DNA of 5,215 nt from DATJWY01 sp035500775 (GCA_035500775.1 DATJWY010000025.1:1-5215); one strand, 5' to 3'; positions 1 to 5,215 are shown, numbered from the stretch's first letter. Made by a program: numbers and translations. Notes: generated by a model from the letters alone, not told the origin.

Positions 1-25
1 CGAACAGAGCCATTACCTAGGTATT

Positions 26-80
26 GGGGGTCTGGGGCCTCAAGGCCCCAGCGGGGTCCAGGGGCAGCGCCCCTGGCCTT
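26..80 (-). repeat. Two-hairpin intergenic repeat, copy 1, downstream of purD
   Basis: This is a full copy of the ~55-bp repeat also seen at 3094-3147 and 5159-5213. Outer hairpin A pairs CTGGGGCC (32-39) with GGCCCCAG (44-51) around the loop TCAA. Gene-proximal hairpin B pairs CCAGGGGC (58-65) with GCCCCTGG (69-76) around the loop AGC. The conserved edge AAGGCC (minus strand, 75-80) faces the purD stop codon, seven bases away. The position suggests a role at the 3' end of the purD transcript, as a terminator or a block to exonucleases. No U-run follows either hairpin, so it is not a canonical intrinsic terminator. The repeat is certain; its function is inferred. Strand is given in the purD reading direction. 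Confidence 0.85.
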
Positions 81-87
81 CCCTTGA

Positions 88-1371
88 TTACAGCTCCGCG
101 CCCCGCTTCAACGCCCGCAGCCCGATATCCCGCCGCCAGATCCCCTCTGGCCAATCAATCGCCGCGACCCCGGCATAGGCCGCGTCCCGCGCCGCCGAGA
201 GATCCGGCCCCGTGGCGCAGACCGTCAGCACCCGTCCGCCCACCGCCAGTAGCGTGCCGTCCCGCTGTTCCGTCCCGGCATGGAACACGCGCACATCCGG
301 CAGCGCCTCGGCCCGCTCGATGCCGCGGATCTCGCTGCCCTTGACGTAAGTCCCCGGATAGCCGCGCGCCGCCATCACCACCGCCACCGAGGCGACGTCG
401 CGCAGGCGCAGGTCGAACGCGCCGAGTTCCCCCTGGCAGGCGGCGAGCAACGCGGGCAGCAGGTCGGAGCGCAGGCGCGGCAGCAGGGCCTGAGTCTCCG
501 GGTCGCCGAAGCGGACATTGTACTCGATCAGCTTGGGGCCGCTCGCGGTCAGCATAAGGCCGGCGAACAGCACGCCCCGGAACGGGGTGCCGCGCCGCGC
601 CATCTCGCGCAGCGCCGGGCAGATGAGCAGATCGAGCGCCGCGTGCTGCGCCTCCAGGCCGAAGCCGGCCGGCGGCGAGACGGCGCCCATGCCGCCGGTA
701 TTCGGGCCGGTATCGCCGTCGCCGATCCGCTTATGATCCTGCGCCGCGCCGATCAGCACCGCATCCGTGCCGTCGCAGAGGGCGAAGAGCGAGACCTCGT
801 CGCCCTCCAGGAATTCCTCGATCACCACTGTCGCGCCGGCCTCGCCGAGCGCCTGACCCTCCATCATCATCGCGATGGCGGCCTCGGCCTCCTCGACCGT
901 CATGGCGACGACGACGCCCTTGCCCGCGGCCAGCCCATCCGCCTTGACCACGATCGGCGCGCCACGGCGGCGGACGAAATCCCGCGCCGCCGCCGCGTCG
1001 TCGAACCGCTCCCAGAGCGCGGTCGGGATGCCGGCAGCGTCGCAAACCTCTTTGGTGAAGCTCTTGCTGCCTTCGAGCTGCGCCGCTGCGGCGGTCGGGC
1101 CGCAACAGGCGATGCCGGCGCGCTCCAGCGCATCCGCCAGCCCGGCGACCAGCGGCGCCTCCGGCCCGGGCATCACCAGATCGATCGCATGCTCCTTCGC
1201 GAACGTGACCAGGGCGACGATGTCGGTGACGCCGATCGGCACGTTTTGCGCCACCCGGGCGGTGCCCGGATTGCCCGGGGCGACATAAAGCCGGGTCAGC
1301 AGCGGGCTCGCGGCCAGCGTGACGGCCAGGGCATGCTCCCGCCCGCCCGATCCGACGATCAGAACCCGCAT
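88..1371 (-). CDS. purD: Phosphoribosylamine--glycine ligase (GAR synthetase)
   Basis: PurD joins glycine to 5-phosphoribosylamine using ATP, giving glycinamide ribonucleotide, the second step of de novo purine synthesis in the cytoplasm. The 427-residue product is the usual bacterial length. The N-terminal domain opens with GSGGREHAL (7-15) and has GPEAPL (69-74). The ATP-grasp part includes LEGSKSFTKE (99-108), VVKADGLAAGKGV (141-153), EEFLEGDEVS (185-194), DHKR (212-215) and GDGDTGPNTGGMG (217-229). The likely metal ligands E283 and N285 precede the family signature RFGDPETQA (287-295). A C-terminal GARS domain follows from about 329. The start at 1371 places the protein at the canonical MRVLIVGSGG and has GGGGAG eight bases upstream; in-frame codons further upstream run antisense into xseA and encode nothing family-like. 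It diverges from xseA and ends seven bases from a repeat. No purine-operon partner is adjacent, so it appears to be transcribed alone in this window. Confidence 0.97.
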   Translation of the reverse strand: MRVLIVGSGGREHALAVTLAASPLLTRLYVAPGNPGTARVAQNVPIGVTDIVALVTFAKEHAIDLVMPGPEAPLVAGLADALERAGIACCGPTAAAAQLEGSKSFTKEVCDAAGIPTALWERFDDAAAARDFVRRRGAPIVVKADGLAAGKGVVVAMTVEEAEAAIAMMMEGQALGEAGATVVIEEFLEGDEVSLFALCDGTDAVLIGAAQDHKRIGDGDTGPNTGGMGAVSPPAGFGLEAQHAALDLLICPALREMARRGTPFRGVLFAGLMLTASGPKLIEYNVRFGDPETQALLPRLRSDLLPALLAACQGELGAFDLRLRDVASVAVVMAARGYPGTYVKGSEIRGIERAEALPDVRVFHAGTEQRDGTLLAVGGRVLTVCATGPDLSAARDAAYAGVAAIDWPEGIWRRDIGLRALKRGAEL

Positions 1372-1420
1372 CTCTGTGTCTCCCCTGCTTCCGAAGGCGC
1401 CGCCTCTAGCATAGGCTTGG
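1372..1420. promoter_or_regulatory. Divergent purD/xseA spacer (49 bp), probable overlapping promoters
   Basis: The 49 bases separate the two start codons, so at least part of each promoter must lie here or inside the opposite gene's first codons. On the minus strand TATGCT (1410-1415) is a plausible -10 for purD, but I see no good -35 at standard spacing. On the plus strand TAGCAT (1407-1412) could be a -10 for xseA; it would start transcription at or next to the xseA ATG. These assignments are weak because alphaproteobacterial promoters are degenerate. There is no room for a riboswitch aptamer and no clear operator dyad. Confidence 0.35.
1380..1385 (-). promoter_or_regulatory. Ribosome binding site fixing the purD start
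   Basis: The minus strand reads GGGGAG here, with eight bases (ACACAGAG, ending at 1372) between it and the ATG at 1371. This is a good Shine-Dalgarno match at good spacing. It decides the purD start against an in-frame open stretch that continues about 200 bases further upstream, antisense to xseA. Confidence 0.8.
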
Positions 1421-2881
1421 ATGATGGACGACCCGGCCAATTCCGCCGCCACCGGCGGCGCCGCGAGCAACATCCCCGAATACACCGTCACGGAAATCTC
1501 CGGCGCGGTGAAACGCACGCTGGAAGGCGCCTTCGGCCGCATCCGCGTGCGCGGCGAGATCACCGAACTCAAGCGCTACGCCTCGGGCCACACCTATCTT
1601 TGCCTGAAGGATGAAGGCGGCAAGCTGCGCGCCATCATCTGGAAATCGAGCGCGTCGCGGCTCGGCCTCGCGCCGGAGAACGGCGTGGAGGTGGTAGCGA
1701 CCGGGCGCGTCTCCGCCTATGGCGACCGCTCTGAATACCAGCTCATCATCGAGCGCCTGGAATACGCGGGCGCCGGCGCGCTGCTGGCGCGAATCGAGGC
1801 GCTGCGCCTGCGCCTCACCGCGGAGGGCCTGTTCGACCCGGCGCGCAAGCGGCCCTTGCCGCTGCTGCCCTCGGTGATCGGCGTCGTCACCTCGGCGCAA
1901 GGCGCGGTGCTGCACGATATCCGCACCACGGTGGCGCGCCGCTTCCCCCGGCCGATCCTGCTCTGGCCGGTGCCGGTGCAGGGAGAGGGAGCGGCCGAGC
2001 GCATCGCCGCCGCCATTACCGGCTTCGGCGCCCTGCCCGTCTCCGGCGGCCCGGTCACGCGTCCGGACGTGCTGATCGTGGCGCGCGGCGGCGGCAGCCT
2101 GGAAGACCTGATGGCGTTCAACGACGAGGCCGTGGTCCGCGCCGCCGCCGCCTCGCCGATTCCGCTGATCTCCGCCGTCGGGCACGAAACCGACACCACG
2201 CTGATCGACTTCGCCGCCGATCGCCGCGCCCCCACCCCCACCGCGGCGGCGGAAATGGCGGTGCCGTCGCGGGCGGAACTGATCGCCGATCTGGCGCAGA
2301 AATCAGCCCGGCTGACCGGCGCGTTGCTGCGCATGACGCAGGAACGGAAGATGCGCCTCGCCGCCGCCGTGGCGCGGCTGCCGGACCTGCCCGCCCTGGC
2401 CGGAGCGGCGCGGCAGCGGCTGGATGACCGCGCGCTCCGGCTCTCGCTCGCTTTGCCGAACCTGCTCGCCGCCCGGCGCGCGGCGCTGGCGCGGGCGGAA
2501 CGCGGCCTGCCCGATCCACGCGCGCTGATCGCGGCGCGGCGGGCGACGCTCGACCTGCGCGCGGCGGCGCTGACCGCTTCGCTGCGCCATACGCTGGCGC
2601 GGCGGCAGGAGACGGCCTCCCGTGTGCTCCCCCGGCTCAGCGACGTGCCGCTCCGCGCCCTGTTGCGGGAGAAGCGGGCGCGACTCGAAGGGCTGGCGGC
2701 GCAGTTGGAAGCCGTGTCGCCGAAAGCGGTGCTGGCGCGCGGCTATGCCCTGGTGCGGGACGCCAAGGGGCATCCCGTGACGCTCGCCGCCTCGGTGAAG
2801 CCGGGGACGCGGCTTTCCGTCACTTTTGCCGATGGCGATGTGCAGGTGACGGCGGAGGCGCAGGGGCGGCTGGCGCTGTAA
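1421..2881 (+). CDS. xseA: Exodeoxyribonuclease VII large subunit
   Basis: XseA is the catalytic subunit of ExoVII, which degrades single-stranded DNA from either end into oligonucleotides with several copies of the small subunit XseB; it acts in mismatch repair and damage tolerance in the cytoplasm. The 486-residue product is slightly longer than E. coli XseA. After a nonconserved start, residues ~20-115 form the OB-fold DNA-binding domain (VRGEITELKRYASGHTYLCLKD). The catalytic domain has GAVLHDI (161-167), VLIVARGGGSLEDLMAFNDE (217-236) and SAVGHETDTTLIDFAADRRAPTPTAAAE (251-278). D166, R222, H255 and D258 match residues reported as essential in E. coli. Residues ~285-430 are Arg/Ala/Leu-rich and match the long coiled coil that carries XseB; the C-terminal cap VSPKAVLARGYALVRD (432-447) is typical. 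xseB is not in the window. The start is either of two tandem ATGs (1421 or 1424), with no strong Shine-Dalgarno. The stop codon merges with the downstream repeat. Confidence 0.97.
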   Translation: MMDDPANSAATGGAASNIPEYTVTEISGAVKRTLEGAFGRIRVRGEITELKRYASGHTYLCLKDEGGKLRAIIWKSSASRLGLAPENGVEVVATGRVSAYGDRSEYQLIIERLEYAGAGALLARIEALRLRLTAEGLFDPARKRPLPLLPSVIGVVTSAQGAVLHDIRTTVARRFPRPILLWPVPVQGEGAAERIAAAITGFGALPVSGGPVTRPDVLIVARGGGSLEDLMAFNDEAVVRAAAASPIPLISAVGHETDTTLIDFAADRRAPTPTAAAEMAVPSRAELIADLAQKSARLTGALLRMTQERKMRLAAAVARLPDLPALAGAARQRLDDRALRLSLALPNLLAARRAALARAERGLPDPRALIAARRATLDLRAAALTASLRHTLARRQETASRVLPRLSDVPLRALLREKRARLEGLAAQLEAVSPKAVLARGYALVRDAKGHPVTLAASVKPGTRLSVTFADGDVQVTAEAQGRLAL

Positions 2882-2910
2882 GGCCAGGGGCTCCGCCCCT
2901 GGACCCCGCC
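2880..2910 (+). repeat. Two-hairpin repeat, partial copy 2, at the xseA stop codon
   Basis: Only the gene-proximal half of the repeat is present: the AAGGCC edge, then hairpin B with CCAGGGGC (2884-2891) and GCCCCTGG (2895-2902) around TCC, then ACCCCGCC. Hairpin A is missing; the sequence changes after 2910 into a different inverted repeat. The AA of the xseA TAA stop codon (2880-2881) is also the AA of the conserved AAGGCC edge, so coding sequence and repeat abut directly. The hairpin begins within three bases of the stop and probably marks the xseA 3' end, although no U-tract follows. Confidence 0.8.
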
Positions 2911-2912
2911 AA

Positions 2913-3057
2913 GTAATCGGGGCAAAACCCCGGGTAGACATGGACCGGATGCGGATCATTCCGGGATGGAGCGCCGAAAAATGGCAGAATTCTGCGGCCG
3001 TCGTTGCGCAGCCGTGGCTATGCTGCACCTGCGTGCCCGGGGTTTTGCCCCGATTAC
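2913..3057. repeat. 145-bp segment with perfect 22-bp terminal inverted repeats (MITE-like candidate)
   Basis: The left arm 2913-2934 (starting GTAATCGGGGCAAAAC) is the exact reverse complement of the right arm 3036-3057 (ending TTTTGCCCCGATTAC). Each arm can also fold by itself: CGGGG pairs with CCCCG around CAAAA on the left and TTTTG on the right. The 101-bp interior carries no convincing coding signal. It includes a 12-bp palindrome, GCAGAATTCTGC (2984-2995), within five bases of the segment's centre. Sequence resembling the two halves of the ~55-bp repeat flanks the segment (2880-2910 and 3059-3068), as if it had been inserted into a copy. No target-site duplication is visible: the flanks are AA on the left and CC on the right. 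The inverted repeat is certain; the mobile-element reading is inference. It could also be a bidirectional terminator or two oppositely oriented copies of another short repeat. Confidence 0.6.
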
Positions 3058-3058
3058 C

Positions 3059-3106
3059 CCCCAGACCCGCACAAATTTGGAATTATTCATGAAAAGGGGT
3101 CTGGGG
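3059..3106. repeat. Inverted repeat with AT-rich centre between xseA and cysA
   Basis: CCCCAGACCC (3059-3068) is the exact reverse complement of GGGTCTGGGG (3097-3106), which is the outer edge of repeat copy 3. Between them lie 28 bases (3069-3096) that are strikingly AT-rich for this window and contain the palindrome CAAATTTG (3072-3079). The arrangement fits the outer ends of two oppositely oriented repeats facing one another across the convergent gene junction. It could form a hairpin in RNA of either strand. On the minus strand the repeat end is followed by TTTT (3095-3092), the only short U-run near any of the hairpins, so it could help end cysA transcription. Confidence 0.55.
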
Positions 3107-3147
3107 CCGTCGGCCCCAGTGGGGCCAGGGGCAAAGCCCCTGGCCTT
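3094..3147 (-). repeat. Two-hairpin intergenic repeat, copy 3, downstream of cysA
   Basis: This is a full copy. Hairpin A pairs CTGGGGCC (3101-3108) with GGCCCCAG (3112-3119) around GTC. Hairpin B pairs CCAGGGGC (3125-3132) with GCCCCTGG (3136-3143) around AAA. Relative to the other copies one T is missing before hairpin B (GGGGCCAGG instead of GGGGTCCAGG), which lets hairpin B extend to ten pairs (3123-3132 with 3136-3145). The AAGGCC edge faces the cysA stop codon, 31 bases away. Its position suggests a 3'-end element of the cysWA transcript. Strand is given in the cysA reading direction. Confidence 0.85.
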
Positions 3148-3178
3148 CCAGGCAGGTCAATCAATAGGGCCGTTGGTA

Positions 3179-4288
3179 TCAGACCGGCAGCATCTCCGCG
3201 CGTTCGGCGAGCAGCGGTGCGAACGCGGCTGAAGCCGCCACCGGCGTCGGCGCCACAGCGGCCGTCTCGGCCGCGAATTGCCGCGCCGCGCCGAAATCGA
3301 GCGCGCAGGCCGTGCCGGGCGGCAGCACCGGCCGGTTCACCGGCGCGAGTACCTCGATCGTCCGCCGGGGCAGCGCCACCGCGTAGCGGATGAAGCCGCC
3401 GGCCCGCCGCGCGTCCGTGACCACGCCGCCCTCGCCGGGGACAAGGTGAATGTCATACGGCCGGATCAGCGCGCAGCCCCGCCCGTTCGGCAGCGCGGTC
3501 GGCAGCGCGACGCCCCGCAGGTCGTCGAGCGTCAGCCAGCCATCGGCGACGCCGCCCTCCAGGCGGATCGTCTCACCGAGAAACTGATAGACGAAGGCGC
3601 TGGCCGGACGCGCCTCCAGCGCCTCCGGCGTGCCGACCTGCTCCAGCCTGCCGTTGCGCAGCACGGCGATGCGGTCGGCAAGCTCCATCGCCTCGGCCTG
3701 GTCATGCGTCACGAACACGCTGGTGAGGCCAAGCCGGTCATGCAGGCCGCGCAGCCAGGTGCGGATATCCTTGCGCACCAGCGGGTCGAGCGCGCCGAAC
3801 GGCTCGTCCAGCAGCAGCAACCCGGGCTCGGTGGCGAGCGCCCGCGCCAGGGCGACGCGCTGGCGCTGGCCGCCGGAAAGCTGCGCCGGGTAGCGGCCGG
3901 CGAGATCCGGCACCTGCACCAGGGCGAGCAGGTCGCGCACCCGTGCGTCGATCTCCCGCCGCGCCGGCCGCACGGCCCGCGTCTGCACGCGCAAGCCGAA
4001 GGCGACGTTCTCCGCCACCGTCATGTTGCGGAACAGGGCGTAGTTCTGGAACACGAAGCCGATATTGCGGTCGCGGGCCGGCAGGTCCGTCACGTCCCGG
4101 TCATGGATCGAGAGCCGGCCGGTATAGCCGCGCTCCAGCCCCGCGATGATGCGCAGCAGCGTGGTCTTGCCGGCACCGGACGGGCCGATCAGGGCCAGGA
4201 ACTCGCCCTCCGCGACGGTGAGGTCGATGCCGCTGACAGCGGCCGATGCCCCGAACTGGCGGGAGATCTGGGACAGTTCGACAGTCAT
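3179..4288 (-). CDS. cysA: Sulfate/thiosulfate ABC transporter ATP-binding protein
   Basis: CysA is the ATPase that powers sulfate and thiosulfate uptake through the CysT/CysW permease pair in the inner membrane, feeding cysteine synthesis. At 369 residues it has the usual CysA length. The nucleotide-binding domain (about 1-235) contains Walker A GPSGAGKT (35-42), Q-loop Q81 in FVFQNYALF, the signature LSGGQRQR (137-144), Walker B LLLLDEPF (157-164), D-loop GALD (165-168) and the switch histidine H195 in VTHDQAEA. The stretch YQFLGETIRLEG (234-245) and the following ~100 residues fit the regulatory C-terminal domain of this group. The last ~28 residues are rich in alanine and not recognisably conserved. 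The start at 4288 is preceded by AAGGGA seven bases upstream. The gene follows cysW by 20 bases, which is the main reason to name the substrate as sulfate; the ATPase alone could serve another oxyanion or sugar importer. It converges with xseA. Confidence 0.93.
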   Translation of the reverse strand: MTVELSQISRQFGASAAVSGIDLTVAEGEFLALIGPSGAGKTTLLRIIAGLERGYTGRLSIHDRDVTDLPARDRNIGFVFQNYALFRNMTVAENVAFGLRVQTRAVRPARREIDARVRDLLALVQVPDLAGRYPAQLSGGQRQRVALARALATEPGLLLLDEPFGALDPLVRKDIRTWLRGLHDRLGLTSVFVTHDQAEAMELADRIAVLRNGRLEQVGTPEALEARPASAFVYQFLGETIRLEGGVADGWLTLDDLRGVALPTALPNGRGCALIRPYDIHLVPGEGGVVTDARRAGGFIRYAVALPRRTIEVLAPVNRPVLPPGTACALDFGAARQFAAETAAVAPTPVAASAAFAPLLAERAEMLPV

Positions 4289-4295
4289 GGCTCAG

Positions 4296-4301
4296 TCCCT
4301 T
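4296..4301 (-). promoter_or_regulatory. Ribosome binding site of cysA
   Basis: The minus strand reads AAGGGA, with seven bases (4295-4289) before the ATG. It lies inside the 20-bp cysW-cysA gap, which is too short for a separate promoter and terminator, so cysA is expected to be translated from the cysW transcript. Confidence 0.7.
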
Positions 4302-4308
4302 CGCGACT

Positions 4309-5136
4309 TCATGCGGTCACCCCGACCGATCCGCTCCGGCGCCACTCCAGCAGGGTCTTCACCCCGACGAGGGACAGCGACAGAACCGCGAGCAGGGCCG
4401 CCATGGAGAACGCGGCGACGCTCTGATAGTCATCATACAGGGTTTCGATGTGGAGGGGGATGGTCTCGGTTTCCCCGCGGATATGACCGGAAACCACCGA
4501 GACGGCGCCGAATTCGCCGAGCGCGCGGGCGGTGCAAAGCAGCACGCCGGAGACGAGCGCCCAGCCGACATCCGGCAAGGTCACGCGCCAGAGCGTGGAC
4601 CAGAACCCGGCGCCGAGCAGCGTCGCCGCCTCTTCCTGCTCCCGCCCCTGCGCTTCCATCAGCGGCATGACCGTGCGCGTCACGAACGGGAAAGTGACGA
4701 AAAGCGTCGCCAGCACGATGCCCGGCAGGGCGAAGATGATGCGGATGTCGTGCGCCTGGAGCACCGGCGCGAACCAGCCGCGCGCGCCGAACAGCAGCAC
4801 CCAGACCAGCCCCGCGACCACCGGCGAGACGCTGAGCGGCAGCTCGATCAGCACGAGCAGCAGCGAGCGGCCCGGGAAATCGAACTTGGCGAGGCACCAG
4901 GCGGCGAGGACGCCGCACACCGTGTTCACCGGCACGCTGAGGCCCGCAACGATCAGGGTGAGCCGGATGGCGGCGAGCGCATCCGGATCGCGCAGCGCCT
5001 CAAGGCTGGCGGCGACGCCCTGGCGCAGCGCCTCGGTGAACAGGGCGATCAGCGGCAGGACCAGGATGAGGCCAACCAGCGCCACCGCCAGCAGCGACAG
5101 CAGGATGCCGGAAAGGCGAAGACGGGACTCGTTCAT
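4309..5136 (-). CDS. cysW: Sulfate/thiosulfate ABC transporter permease CysW
   Basis: CysW is one of the two inner-membrane permease subunits of the sulfate/thiosulfate importer, pairing with CysT and coupling to CysA. The 275-residue protein is slightly shorter than many family members but looks complete. Hydrophobic segments suggest about six membrane helices, at roughly 10-34, 58-84, 91-117, 133-158, 190-212 and 244-264. The loop EEAATLLGAGFWSTLWRVTLP (168-188) is the EAA motif, which contacts the ATPase (E169, A170, A171, G175, L187, P188). The stretch ARALGEFGAVSVVSGHIRG (203-221), then TETIPLHIETLYDDYQ (223-238), is characteristic of CysW rather than CysT. The start at 5136 has TAGGG eight bases upstream. 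cysA follows after 20 bases. Upstream, only 22 bases separate the start from a two-hairpin repeat; cysT, normally just upstream, is not within the window, so whether cysW heads its own transcript is not known. Confidence 0.93.
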   Translation of the reverse strand: MNESRLRLSGILLSLLAVALVGLILVLPLIALFTEALRQGVAASLEALRDPDALAAIRLTLIVAGLSVPVNTVCGVLAAWCLAKFDFPGRSLLLVLIELPLSVSPVVAGLVWVLLFGARGWFAPVLQAHDIRIIFALPGIVLATLFVTFPFVTRTVMPLMEAQGREQEEAATLLGAGFWSTLWRVTLPDVGWALVSGVLLCTARALGEFGAVSVVSGHIRGETETIPLHIETLYDDYQSVAAFSMAALLAVLSLSLVGVKTLLEWRRSGSVGVTA

Positions 5137-5144
5137 GCCAACCG

Positions 5145-5149
5145 CCCTA
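5145..5149 (-). promoter_or_regulatory. Ribosome binding site of cysW
   Basis: The minus strand reads TAGGG here, eight bases before the ATG at 5136. It supports this start and leaves very little sequence between the ribosome binding site and the repeat that begins at 5159. Confidence 0.65.
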
Positions 5150-5158
5150 TGATATCGA

Positions 5159-5213
5159 AAGGCCAGGGGCTTTGCCCCTGGACCCCACTGGGGCCGTCGG
5201 CTCCAGACCCCTT
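5159..5213 (+). repeat. Two-hairpin intergenic repeat, copy 4, upstream of cysW
   Basis: This full copy is nearly identical to the reverse complement of copy 3 at 3094-3147. Hairpin B pairs CCAGGGGC (5163-5170) with GCCCCTGG (5174-5181) around TTT. Hairpin A pairs CTGGGGCC (5188-5195) with GGCTCCAG (5199-5206) around GTC. The single change in hairpin A makes a G-U wobble in plus-strand RNA but an A-C mismatch in the cysW-sense RNA. Unlike the other copies, it lies at a gene's 5' side: read along the cysW transcript, hairpin A comes first and hairpin B last. It may separate an upstream cys gene beyond the window from cysW, or lie in the cysW leader. Confidence 0.85.
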
Positions 5214-5215
5214 AA

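Noticed and set aside
14..23. Ten-base palindrome TACCTAGGTA at the left edge
   Set aside because: The symmetry is real, but it is short, seen once, and its neighbourhood to the left is cut off by the window edge, so no function can be supported.
26..80. Copy 1 as a classical Rho-independent terminator of purD
   Set aside because: Both hairpins are strong, but in the purD direction they are followed by ACCCCC and then a mixed sequence, not a U-run, so I call it a repeat with a possible 3'-end role.
24..344. Plus-strand open frame at the left edge (106 codons)
   Set aside because: It starts in repeat copy 1 and runs antisense into the end of purD; it is Pro/Arg/Ala-rich with no domain.
1372..1572. 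N-terminal extension of purD in the same frame
   Set aside because: The open frame continues upstream only because of high GC. The extra ~67 residues are antisense to xseA, match nothing in the family, and the ATG at 1371 has a good ribosome binding site and gives the canonical N-terminus.
280..1614. Long plus-strand open frame (444 codons) opposite purD
   Set aside because: It is antisense to a fully conserved purD, is rich in Arg, His, Ala and Gln as expected for a shadow frame in high-GC DNA, has no recognisable domain, and would run into xseA.
2303..3028. Minus-strand open frame of 241 codons overlapping the xseA 3' end
   Set aside because: It is antisense to the XseA coiled coil and cap, begins inside the inverted-repeat segment, and has the low-complexity composition of a shadow frame.
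2966..3393. Small plus-strand open frames crossing the xseA-cysA junction (2966-3232 and 3004-3393)
   Set aside because: They translate straight through the repeats and continue antisense into cysA. Their GFCPDYPPDP-like and GARGKAPGLPG-like peptides are simply translated repeat DNA.
5149..5154. TATCAT on the minus strand as a -10 box for cysW
   Set aside because: It resembles a -10, but it overlaps the Shine-Dalgarno sequence, would start RNA about six bases before the ATG, and has only hairpin sequence where the -35 should be.
26..5213. CRISPR array made of the recurring ~55-bp units
   Set aside because: Copies are kilobases apart, in both orientations and separated by genes, with no regular spacers or cas genes.

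Overview
The window looks like chromosomal DNA of a GC-rich alphaproteobacterium. The protein sequences, the codon use dominated by G or C at third positions, and the short GGGGTCTGGGG / CCAGGGGC-type repeats at gene ends together suggest the Acetobacteraceae (Acidiphilium/Roseomonas-like). That family placement is an inference from general resemblance and was not checked against a database.

From left to right it holds purD on the minus strand (88-1371), xseA on the plus strand (1421-2881), and the ABC transporter genes cysA (3179-4288) and cysW (4309-5136), both on the minus strand. purD and xseA diverge from a 49-bp spacer. xseA and cysA converge on a 297-bp intergenic region that is almost entirely repeat or inverted-repeat sequence. 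cysW and cysA form one transcription unit, read cysW then cysA with a 20-bp gap; the usual partners (the CysT permease and a periplasmic sulfate-binding protein) would lie beyond the right edge, if they are adjacent.

The genes are ordinary housekeeping functions: the second step of de novo purine synthesis (PurD), the large subunit of exodeoxyribonuclease VII (XseA), and the ATPase plus one permease of a sulfate/thiosulfate importer (CysA, CysW). All four coding regions look intact, with their catalytic motifs present. No RNA gene, CRISPR array, transposase gene or phage gene was seen.

The non-coding DNA is the interesting part. A roughly 55-bp two-hairpin repeat occurs in three full copies (26-80, 3094-3147, 5159-5213) and one partial copy (2880-2910). 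In every copy the same hairpin faces the neighbouring gene. Three copies sit just past the stop codons of purD, xseA and cysA. The fourth sits just upstream of cysW, in the opposite orientation relative to transcription. Next to the partial copy is a 145-bp segment bounded by perfect 22-bp inverted repeats (2913-3057), which may be a small non-autonomous insertion that split a copy of the repeat. I found no convincing previously undescribed protein system.
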